Shown: positions 9,442-17,015 of the stretch, piece by piece
How positions within the stretch are numbered: position 1 is the first letter of the stretch
Layout: the number at the start of each line of letters is the position of its first letter
Source: UBA5072 sp963822145
GTDB taxonomy: Bacteria > Bacteroidota > Bacteroidia > Bacteroidales > UBA10428
DNA length: 64,000 nucleotides
Assembly (NCBI GenBank): GCA_963822145.1
Contig: CAWGGG010000004.1
Location: 496,001 to 560,000 of the forward strand
Direction of reading: 5' to 3'
Position numbers and translations under genes: made by a program
Notes under the pieces: model-generated
Seen by the model: the letters and a program-made list of their open reading frames with translations, nothing else
The model's database searches: none
What the model was told of the DNA's origin: nothing

Positions 9442-9496
9442 GGACAAGGGACAAGGGACGAGGGACAAGGGACGAGGGACAAGGGACGAGGGACAA
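9441..9496 (+). repeat. Heptamer microsatellite between gdhA and phosphatase
   Basis: Eight consecutive 7-base units of gggacaa or gggacga, followed by a degenerate gggatcg. The array begins at the last base of the gdhA stop codon and ends just before the promoter of the next gene. Length changes by slippage would move the promoter relative to upstream DNA without affecting either protein. Confidence 0.9.
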
Positions 9497-9512
9497 GGGA
9501 TCGTTTTCTGAT

Positions 9513-9520
9513 TACCTTTG
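9513..9520 (+). promoter_or_regulatory. Promoter -7 element almost touching the start codon (TACCTTTG)
   Basis: An exact TAnnTTTG match whose last base lies four bases before the phosphatase ATG at 9525. If used, transcription would begin at or next to the start codon, giving a leaderless or near-leaderless mRNA. Confidence 0.5.
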
Positions 9521-9524
9521 CGTC

Positions 9525-10211
9525 ATGAGACGCTTTGTGGTTGGAGATATCCATGGCGCGTACAAAGCCATGCTGCAATGCCTGGAACTTTCTGAATTTG
9601 ACCGTGAGGAAGATCTTCTGATAAGTTTGGGAGACCTTGGCGACGGATGGCCGGATGTTGTTGAGGTATTTGATGAATTGCTATCGGTCAGGAACCGGGT
9701 GGTGCTGCTGGGTAATCATGATTCATGGCTTCTGCGGTGGTTCCAGACCGGGAATGCACCTGAGATCTGGCTTATTCAGGGTGGTGATAGCACGATGAAT
9801 GCCTTCAGGAAAGGTGCGACACCTGCGCACAAGGAACTGCTTCAGCAGGCTTCTTTATACTATATACTGGGAAACAACCTCTTTGTTCACGGTGGCTACC
9901 TGCCCGATGTACCCATTGAAAAACAGGATAAGGAGGTATTCCTGTGGGACAGGTCACTGGTTAAAAAGGCCCTTTCAAGAAACAAATCTGGAAACCCTTT
10001 ACCGGTCTCCCCCTATACCATGGTTTATGTTGGTCATACACCCACTATTAATTTCAATGAAAGCCAACCCATCATTACCAACGGGCTTTGCATGATGGAT
10101 ACCGGTGCCGGATGGCCCGGCGGCAGATTGACGCTGACCGATATCGATCAGGGTATCTGCTGGAGCAGTGATGTGGTCAGTGAACTCTATCCGGAAATTA
10201 AGGGCAGGTAA
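9525..10211 (+). CDS. PPP-family metallophosphatase (serine/threonine phosphatase-like)
   Basis: A 228-residue two-metal phosphoesterase of the PPP family, which acts on phosphoserine/threonine peptides or on small molecules such as diadenosine tetraphosphate. The metal-ligand motifs are in order: GDIHG (residues 7-11), GDLGDGWPD near 36, GNHD near 65, HGG near 125 and GHTPT near 169. The second motif is GDLGDGW rather than the common GDxVDRG, so the usual Arg is missing while the metal-binding Asp is retained. No signal peptide is seen, so it is cytoplasmic. It converges on the minus-strand gene at 10238. The natural substrate cannot be predicted. Confidence 0.85.
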   Translation: MRRFVVGDIHGAYKAMLQCLELSEFDREEDLLISLGDLGDGWPDVVEVFDELLSVRNRVVLLGNHDSWLLRWFQTGNAPEIWLIQGGDSTMNAFRKGATPAHKELLQQASLYYILGNNLFVHGGYLPDVPIEKQDKEVFLWDRSLVKKALSRNKSGNPLPVSPYTMVYVGHTPTINFNESQPIITNGLCMMDTGAGWPGGRLTLTDIDQGICWSSDVVSELYPEIKGR

Positions 10212-10237
10212 AGCTTAATTGTCAGTAAGTTTCATGA

Positions 10238-11245
10238 TCAGACAAAAACCCTCACATAGATCAGTCCAGCCAACTCATAAAGTACGTTTTTCCAGCCCGT
10301 CAGGCTAAAAAACCAGTTTGAAGCATTAATGTCCTTTTCGGGGAGACAAATCACGCCGATATCTGCAGAATCGCCAAAGACCTTTTTATACGAAAGATAG
10401 GTCCGACGTGCATGACAGCCTTGGGTTACAATGGTGATCGAATGCCGCATGTGTTTATCATGCCCGGCAATCCATTTTTGAACTTCCAATGCAGTAGTAT
10501 AGGTTCTGGATTTCACCTTATGGATGGATTCAACAGGATGTATCAAAGAATCAGGCAGGCCAGCATTTATAAGGTGATTTGCGGCTGACCTTGCCCTGCT
10601 TGGCATCAATTGTTCATACAGGTAATAGGCTCCGTTTTGCTTATAGTAGTATTTGACTTCTTCATGGTTCACCGTAAACACATGATCGTTGACGGATATG
10701 GAATACACATAGAGATCCCGGTCCCTGTAAGCAGTATAATGATCATTATCGAATACCACCCTTATGGTATCAGGCGGTCTTTCCAATTTGATATTGAAAT
10801 GATAAGCGGTCATTTTGGTATCCATAAAACGGTCTCCCAGGGCTACTGTATCGGCATAAATTCTGAAATGGGCGTTTTTGGAGAAGGCTTTAGTCCCTCT
10901 GGCAAGGACACTAATTTTATACAGATTTTCCGGATTTCTTTCAACATGATGCCGTACATCAAATTCCATTTTTCCGTTAAAAGGCATGCGATAACCATCA
11001 TGACTCGGGAATCCTGTGGTTAACAAATAATGATAGCGGTTTCTTAAAAACTCATCCTTGGCCTGCATCAGTGCATCCCTGGTAAGCCAGCCCTCAACCA
11101 CCAGAATATCAGGTGAGGCAGGTTGAGAATAGCTCAGGAAAGCATAACTCCGGGTAAGACCACAGATGATGAGTATAATTATGACAAAAAGAAAGAAATA
11201 CCTGCCTCCTCGCTTATAATTCATCCAATGTAAGTAGTTTTTCAA
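10238..11245 (-). CDS. DUF218/YdcF-SanA-like membrane protein with inserted CBM-like segment
   Basis: A 335-residue protein with one N-terminal membrane helix (about 15-33) and an extracytoplasmic body. DILVVEGWL after the helix and SRTYTTALEVQKW near residue 230 match the DUF218 (YdcF/SanA/ElyC) fold linked to envelope and polysaccharide functions. Between these halves, at about residues 85-190, there is an insertion containing VVFDNDHY and DRDLYVYSI, reminiscent of calcium-dependent xylan-binding modules (CBM36/60 type); this part is tentative. It lies five bases after the Wzc-like kinase gene on the same strand and is probably co-transcribed. A role in exopolysaccharide assembly is inferred from context only. 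Confidence 0.7.
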   Translation of the reverse strand: MKNYLHWMNYKRGGRYFFLFVIIILIICGLTRSYAFLSYSQPASPDILVVEGWLTRDALMQAKDEFLRNRYHYLLTTGFPSHDGYRMPFNGKMEFDVRHHVERNPENLYKISVLARGTKAFSKNAHFRIYADTVALGDRFMDTKMTAYHFNIKLERPPDTIRVVFDNDHYTAYRDRDLYVYSISVNDHVFTVNHEEVKYYYKQNGAYYLYEQLMPSRARSAANHLINAGLPDSLIHPVESIHKVKSRTYTTALEVQKWIAGHDKHMRHSITIVTQGCHARRTYLSYKKVFGDSADIGVICLPEKDINASNWFFSLTGWKNVLYELAGLIYVRVFV

Positions 11246-11250
11246 TTCCT

Positions 11251-13710
11251 TCAGGAGGCTTTCTTTTTACGGCGAAAGAATCTTCTCAGCAGGCTGTGGT
11301 TCTTATCATCGGAATAGTACTTGCTGTCATAGGCATACCGGTAAGATTCCCGCTGGATGTTCAGATCGTTGATCAGAATGGAAATATTGCCGACCTTTTT
11401 CCCTTCGAAAGAGCGTATGGTACTTTTGAAAGCTTCTCTGATGGTCTTATTCAGCCTGGCGACAAAAACTGTAAGGTCGGTATGTTTCATCAGCAGCAAG
11501 GTCTCCGTTAAAATACCTGCCGGAGCCGAGTCGATAACAACATAGTCGTACATTTCTTTTAGTTTATCAATCAGTTCGCTCGTACGTTCAGAGGCTATCA
11601 GTTCAGCCGGGTTAGGCGCAGCAGGCCCAGCAGAAATCAGATCAAGATTCTGAATATGAGTTGGTGTGATGATGTCTTCGATAATGGCCTTATCAATGAG
11701 GAAAGAACTGATCCCGATAATATTGCTTGTACCGAATTCCTGATGGATTTTTGGCCTTCTTAGGTCAAACTCCAGCAAAACAACACGATGTCCGTTTAGG
11801 GCCATAACACTGGCAAGATTAATGGAACAGAAAGTTTTTCCTTCACCACTGGTAGAGGAGGTGAAAAGGATGACCTGCCTTTTGCCGCTATCGGAGAAGA
11901 ACTGGAAGTTGGTATAAACAGCCCTGAAGGATTCCGTAACCGATGAATTGGGATGTTCGTTCACGATCTGTTTTGACCGGTGGAAATTGTGGTAAATACG
12001 ACCGATCAGGGGATAGGATGTGAGGCTCTCAATTTCTTCGGGATCGGCCAAGGTATTGTTCAAAAAGTCCTTAGTAAAGATAAACAGGGTAGGCAGCAGG
12101 AAGGCCAACACCAAAGCGAGAAAGTAATTTAGCGTACTTTTGGGTGAAACCAAACGTGACATAGCCAGAACAGCCGTATCAACCACCTCATAATCAGGCA
12201 TACTGGACGCCCTGGCAATTTGCGCTTCCGAACGTTTCTGAAGCAGGAAGGTGTAAATGGCATCACTCAATTTAAATTTCCGCTCAATCCCACGGAGCTG
12301 GAGTTCGGTTTTTGGCATCTGTGCTATCTGGCCGGTAGCCCGGTTCATCCGGTAGTTGATTTCGTTAAGAGACATATTCAGGTTATTCAGGGTGTTCTTA
12401 ACGGTTTCCCGCATGGTTTGCTTGGTATTCTCAATTCTTACATTAATATCGGAGAGATAAAGGTTCTGCTGGTTGGTGGAGTTGCTCAACAGAGTAGCCC
12501 GTTCCGAATTCAGGGTAATAAGTTGTGTTACCAGTCCATTAAGAATAGGATCAACCACATTCATAGAGGAGGGGGCCATTACGTCAGTGATCTCCGAATT
12601 ATTAGAAGCCAGGTAATTGTTCAAGCTTTCATAGTATTTCTTTTGTACCTGCAGCACTGCCCGGTCATTTTCCAGTTTGTTCAGCTGTTCAAAGATTTGT
12701 TGGCCCTGGAAGTTCAAGTCCATAACGCCCTGTGCGGAACGGAAATTCTTTAAGGTGGATTCGGCATAATTCAGGGAATCAGCAACATCAGAGATCTGGG
12801 AATCGATGAAGTCAATGGTGCTGAGTGCGGTTTTATTTTTCCTGTCAAGACTTTTGCCCAGATAGGCGGAGGTCAGGTTATTCAGAAAATCAATAATCAG
12901 CTGCGGATGTGTTCCGGTAAATGAAATGCTGATCAGGGTAGATCTTTCGGTAACGGTTTCTGTTTTTAAAGAACCCTGATACTGGAGTGTAAGGCTATTA
13001 ATATTGTTCAGATAAAAGCAAAGAACCGCATTCTTAGTGAAGTTTTTATTAAAGTTCTTGGTTTGCTGCACCCTGAAATTGAAATATCGGGTTTTAATTT
13101 CATCCCCGAATTTAAAGCGTTGACGGAAGGTGATATTGTCCACATACGAAACAACCTGGTCGTCGATGTAATTGTAAAGCGGTATGTTCTCCCCATCGGC
13201 TTTCAGGGTAAATTCATTATCGTTCAATATTACCACGTCAAAATTCAATCCAACCGCCTGGGGAACAGAAGGATCAACCACCACTTCGATAGGCGACTGA
13301 TTGTAGAGGTCAGTTTTTCTCACAAGGGGTGTATTGGCCAGCAGGTCGACAATGGGCGAATTCTTGTAAGAATAATACGTTACCTTTAAACCGGTCTCAC
13401 TGATAACCTTTTTCACCAGGGAAAATGATTTAATTAACTCCAGTTCATTATCAATGTTTTCCTTGTTACTAAAGAGTCCGAAACTTTGAAACATGTCACT
13501 GGATGAGGCAAAGGAATTGGCCTGATCCTTTTCGCTAAGATTCAAAACAGTACTATTCCGATATTTAACAGTGGAATAACGGTTGTAAAGAAATGCGATA
13601 AAAAGAAATGCTATAACAAGCGCAATATAAACCCTATTATAATTATAAAGCTTTTGAAAAACCTTTTTGTAATCAATATTGCTGGAGAACAAATCCTGAC
13701 CTTCCTTCAT
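11251..13710 (-). CDS. Wzc/GumC-like polysaccharide co-polymerase and tyrosine autokinase
   Basis: An 819-residue inner-membrane protein that controls chain length and export of capsule or exopolysaccharide. The N-terminal membrane helix (about 30-46) opens a Wzz periplasmic domain with coiled-coil segments, closed by a second helix near residue 525. The cytoplasmic BY-kinase domain carries Walker A SGEGKTFCS near 610, a Walker A'-like LEFDLRRPK near 640 and Walker B VVIDSAPAG near 720. The C-terminal tail is Tyr-rich (YRYAYDSKYYSD), the usual autophosphorylation cluster. It lies 18 bases after the Wza-like gene, the normal pairing. Kinase and co-polymerase are fused, as in Proteobacterial Wzc. 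No matching phosphatase gene is adjacent. Confidence 0.93.
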   Translation of the reverse strand: MKEGQDLFSSNIDYKKVFQKLYNYNRVYIALVIAFLFIAFLYNRYSTVKYRNSTVLNLSEKDQANSFASSSDMFQSFGLFSNKENIDNELELIKSFSLVKKVISETGLKVTYYSYKNSPIVDLLANTPLVRKTDLYNQSPIEVVVDPSVPQAVGLNFDVVILNDNEFTLKADGENIPLYNYIDDQVVSYVDNITFRQRFKFGDEIKTRYFNFRVQQTKNFNKNFTKNAVLCFYLNNINSLTLQYQGSLKTETVTERSTLISISFTGTHPQLIIDFLNNLTSAYLGKSLDRKNKTALSTIDFIDSQISDVADSLNYAESTLKNFRSAQGVMDLNFQGQQIFEQLNKLENDRAVLQVQKKYYESLNNYLASNNSEITDVMAPSSMNVVDPILNGLVTQLITLNSERATLLSNSTNQQNLYLSDINVRIENTKQTMRETVKNTLNNLNMSLNEINYRMNRATGQIAQMPKTELQLRGIERKFKLSDAIYTFLLQKRSEAQIARASSMPDYEVVDTAVLAMSRLVSPKSTLNYFLALVLAFLLPTLFIFTKDFLNNTLADPEEIESLTSYPLIGRIYHNFHRSKQIVNEHPNSSVTESFRAVYTNFQFFSDSGKRQVILFTSSTSGEGKTFCSINLASVMALNGHRVVLLEFDLRRPKIHQEFGTSNIIGISSFLIDKAIIEDIITPTHIQNLDLISAGPAAPNPAELIASERTSELIDKLKEMYDYVVIDSAPAGILTETLLLMKHTDLTVFVARLNKTIREAFKSTIRSFEGKKVGNISILINDLNIQRESYRYAYDSKYYSDDKNHSLLRRFFRRKKKAS

Positions 13711-13728
13711 GGCTATAATCTATTGGTT

Positions 13729-14508
13729 TTACAGTGTATTAACAATAAGAATAATTGAAAGTGCCGCTGATATACTGGTTAAAGTCACGGCCAGAATATT
13801 CAGAGGATAATCCTTCAGAGAGCGGTACTTCGCTGCAATAGGATTGATGATCAGAACATCATTGGGCAGCAAATAGAAAAATTCCGAAGTGGCAATATTC
13901 TTCTTGGTAAGATCCAATGAATAGTATTTGATGACATTATCCTTTTCCCGAACCAGGGTGACATTGGACAGATTGCCATAATCCGAGGCACCTCCGGCAA
14001 ACCCAAGGGCAGTAAAAACAGTGATCTTTTCATCATAAAAGGAATGTTGTCCCGGCACACTGACTTCACCCAAAACAGTTACTTTATTGCTGACAAACCG
14101 GACGGTGACGGAGATATTTCTAAGATAAACAAGCAGGGACTTTTCAATTTTTTCCTTAGCCTGGTTGAGGGTTAAATCTTTCACATAAATATTGCCTATG
14201 AAAGGCAGGCTGATCTCTCCCTTGTCATCCACCGAATAGCTTACCAATTCATTATCAACACTGTAATTTCTTTCCTGAAACAGACTGTTGGTTTTTTCAT
14301 CCAGGCTGAAGATTTTAATATATAAATAATCATAAGGTTGGATAGTTTTCTCCGACCTATCGTTGTAAAAATCATTTTTTACGGAGCTGGAACTGGTTAC
14401 ATCACTAACATATTTCAACTTTTCAACCGGTGCACATGATTGGCTTAGGATAGCCAGGCCCAGGAAAAAAGAACAAATAATGAGAACATCTGAATATGAT
14501 TTTTTCAT
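13729..14508 (-). CDS. Wza-like polysaccharide export lipoprotein
   Basis: Outer-membrane polysaccharide export component, 259 residues from the ATG at 14508; an upstream TTG at 14526 is a weaker alternative. It has a signal sequence with a lipobox-like LSQSC near residue 25, a Poly_export domain (IQPYDYLYIKIF), SLBB-type segments (VTVLGEVSVPGQH) and a C-terminal hydrophobic stretch of about 20 residues. That last feature is common in Bacteroidota Wza homologues. It is placed directly before the Wzc-like kinase. Together they would form the trans-envelope exporter for the glycan initiated by the upstream sugar transferase. Confidence 0.92.
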   Translation of the reverse strand: MKKSYSDVLIICSFFLGLAILSQSCAPVEKLKYVSDVTSSSSVKNDFYNDRSEKTIQPYDYLYIKIFSLDEKTNSLFQERNYSVDNELVSYSVDDKGEISLPFIGNIYVKDLTLNQAKEKIEKSLLVYLRNISVTVRFVSNKVTVLGEVSVPGQHSFYDEKITVFTALGFAGGASDYGNLSNVTLVREKDNVIKYYSLDLTKKNIATSEFFYLLPNDVLIINPIAAKYRSLKDYPLNILAVTLTSISAALSIILIVNTL

Positions 14509-14637
14509 ATAGGTATATTTAAACAAATTATATCAAGCTAAATTAAAATAAAAAAATCCTTTATGAAATATACAAAGGGGATTATTTCCTGTAACCACAT
14601 CATTTATGGATTGTGAAAGGTAAGAACCAGCTTAAAA

Positions 14638-16050
14638 TTAATAACCTGTTCCGTAGATTACGGTTTTGATGGTTCTGAGGAAGAGCTGCAGATCTTTTTT
14701 TATTGACCAGTTATCGATATATTGCATATCAAGTTTCATCCATTTCTCGAACACCACTTCATTACGGTTCGGGATAATCTGCCACGTACAGGTAATGCCC
14801 GGTTTTACAGAAAGCCTGCGCATCTGCCAGCGCTCGTATTTTTCCACTTCTGAGGGAAGCGGTGGTCTCGGGCCTATCAGGGACATTTCACCCCGCAGCA
14901 CGTTGAAAAGCTGGGGCAATTCATCGAGTCCGGATTTTCTAAGGAAACGACCAAAAGCAGTAATTCTGGGATCATGTTTAATCTTGAAGGTGGGGCCATC
15001 ACTTTCATTGAGTGCTTCGAGCTTCTGCTTCAGTTGCTCGGCATTTTGAACCATGGTTCTGAATTTGTAAATGTAAAATTTCCTGCCCCTCAGGCCAACC
15101 CTTTCCTGTCTGAAAATAATAGGTCCACGTGAAGTTACTTTGATAAGGATTACAATGAAAAGCATTATAGGGGCCAGCATAAACAAAATGCTAAAGGAGA
15201 TCCAGAATTCACTGAATGATTTCCATGCAAGTGCCATATTGTTTTTGGGAGTGCTTTTAATGGTTACAAAAGGAACATTTTCCAGGTGGGTAAGCTGAGC
15301 ATTCGGAATGGTGATAGGGAGAAAGCGCGATTGTAAACTGAAGGTTACACCAATTTCCTCACACATTTCAATCAATGCTCTGAGTTTTTCTTCCTCAATA
15401 TCTTTGCTACAGTAGATTACCTCATCAATAATGTCGATATCCAGAATGTTCTTAATGGTTATTTTATCAGAATAGATTCGGATGGCAGCGCCATATTTCT
15501 TACGGATGACGACTGAATCCGAAATGATCATCAGAATCCGGAAACCCCATTCCCGGTGTTCAATGATGGAATCAATCAGTTTTTCAGAGGTGTCATCAGC
15601 ATAAATGATAATGTTGCTGATGTTATGGCCATTAGCTCTGAAATACTTGAATACGCGGTAGGTGATCATCCTGAAGATATACAATGATAAAAGGTTGATC
15701 AGGGAAAAGGATATTATAATATAATGACTGAAATTTTTAAGTCCAAATATATGCTTGTACAAAAACAACAGAACGAATCCTATGAAGCTGAAATTCAAGA
15801 AATTTATAAAAATGGATAAATGAGAACGTGTACGGGGAATGTTCGAAAGATCAGAAGTATAAAGCAGGATCATCCAGGTAGGGATGATCAGGAAAAGCAT
15901 GATGACATACTCTCTGGAAAAGGTAAAGTATGACCAATTTATCAGGTTGGTCAGAAAATAAGCCAGGAAGTAGGAAAAAACGGTGACAAGAATGTCGAGG
16001 ATCGTAAATAGAGAATTGAAGTCTTTTTTATGTCTGATAACTTTTGTCAT
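14638..16050 (-). CDS. Undecaprenyl-phosphate sugar-1-phosphate transferase (WcaJ/WbaP type)
   Basis: Initiating enzyme that places the first sugar-1-phosphate, probably hexose, on undecaprenyl phosphate at the inner membrane. It has 470 residues: four or five N-terminal membrane helices, a CoA-binding-like middle domain, another helix near residue 280 and the catalytic C-terminal bacterial sugar transferase domain. Motifs include FRQERVGLRGRKFYIYKFRTM, GLDELPQLFNVLRGEMSLIG and RPPLPSEVEKYERW, with the substrate-specificity segment PGITCTWQ. It is the first gene of the minus-strand export set, 129 bases before wza. Confidence 0.93.
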   Translation of the reverse strand: MTKVIRHKKDFNSLFTILDILVTVFSYFLAYFLTNLINWSYFTFSREYVIMLFLIIPTWMILLYTSDLSNIPRTRSHLSIFINFLNFSFIGFVLLFLYKHIFGLKNFSHYIIISFSLINLLSLYIFRMITYRVFKYFRANGHNISNIIIYADDTSEKLIDSIIEHREWGFRILMIISDSVVIRKKYGAAIRIYSDKITIKNILDIDIIDEVIYCSKDIEEEKLRALIEMCEEIGVTFSLQSRFLPITIPNAQLTHLENVPFVTIKSTPKNNMALAWKSFSEFWISFSILFMLAPIMLFIVILIKVTSRGPIIFRQERVGLRGRKFYIYKFRTMVQNAEQLKQKLEALNESDGPTFKIKHDPRITAFGRFLRKSGLDELPQLFNVLRGEMSLIGPRPPLPSEVEKYERWQMRRLSVKPGITCTWQIIPNRNEVVFEKWMKLDMQYIDNWSIKKDLQLFLRTIKTVIYGTGY

Positions 16051-16145
16051 GGTGGTAAGATTTCATGAAAATTTCTTGTTAAAATTATAATGGAATTATT
16101 ACATTAAACACTTTGCAGCCCACTATTTTCGGATTATTTGACTAA

Positions 16146-17015
16146 ATGGCAAATTTGTGGGATGTAATGATGAAAGTCATAAGTCTACGAAAAAAATGGA
16201 ATAAAAGGATACCGGCTTTGAAACAGGTATATTACATTTGCAGGCATTACATGACCAATAAACAGCAGGAAAACATGATTTATCCCTCCGTTCCCGTAAT
16301 GGGTTATAAGGTATACAGCAATGATCTCCGGGATATCAGGCTGGACAATGGCCTTGTTGTTATCAATACGCTGAATGCCTATTCTTATGTAAAGGCAGAG
16401 GAAGATCCGGTGTTTAAGAAAGCGCTCCAGGCATGGGATATCCTGGTTGCTGACGGATTCCCCGTCGTGTTGGCTGCCCGTTGGCTCGGAGGCTATCGCA
16501 TTAATAAGATAGCCGGTGCTGATTGTTTCTTCATGTGCTTGGGCTTTTGAACAGCATTTCCGGTTCATGTTTCTTTCTGGGATCTTCACTGAACACGCTG
16601 GAGAGGATCAAGACACGCATAGCAAGGGAATATCCTCAGATCTCCGTTCCCACTTATTCACCTCCATACAAGGAAAAATATACTATAGAGGAAACACAGG
16701 AAATGATCATGGCTGTAAACAAAACAAATACCACAGTGGTATTTGTGGGAATGACAGCACCCAAACAGGAAAAATGGGTTTATGAAAACAAAAGCAGGTT
16801 AAATACCAACCTGGTTTGCTCTATCGGGGCGGGTTTTTGATTTTTATGCTGAAACTGTTAAAAGGCCGGCTCCCATCTGGATAAAATTAAACCTAGAATG
16901 GTTTGTGCGATTCTTGAAGGAACCCAAACGGTTGGGCAAAAGGTATTTTGTTTATTCCCCCGTTTTTTTCGGATATTTCCTGAAATATTTCTTCAAAGGG
17001 AATACAGCTTACTGA
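16146..17015 (+). pseudogene. WecG/TagA/CpsF-family glycosyltransferase split by two frameshifts
   Basis: Family members transfer ManNAc-type residues to lipid-linked intermediates. Three reading-frame pieces line up as one gene. The first is 16146 to about 16525, with NTLNAYSYVKAEED and ILVADGFPVVLAAR. The second is about 16523-16840, with FVGMTAPKQEKWVYEN and CSIGAGF. The third runs from about 16838 to the TGA at 17013-17015, starting FDFYAETVKRPAPIW. Shifts lie near 16522 and in the T-run near 16836. The join restores the expected GA(V/G)FDFYAG-type motif, so the ancestral gene was complete. Whether these are real mutations or sequence errors cannot be told here. The end overlaps the end of the convergent lyase-like gene. 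Confidence 0.8.

Noticed and set aside
10610..11023. 137-residue plus-strand open frame inside the DUF218-like gene
   Set aside because: Lies wholly opposite a well-supported gene and has no family features.
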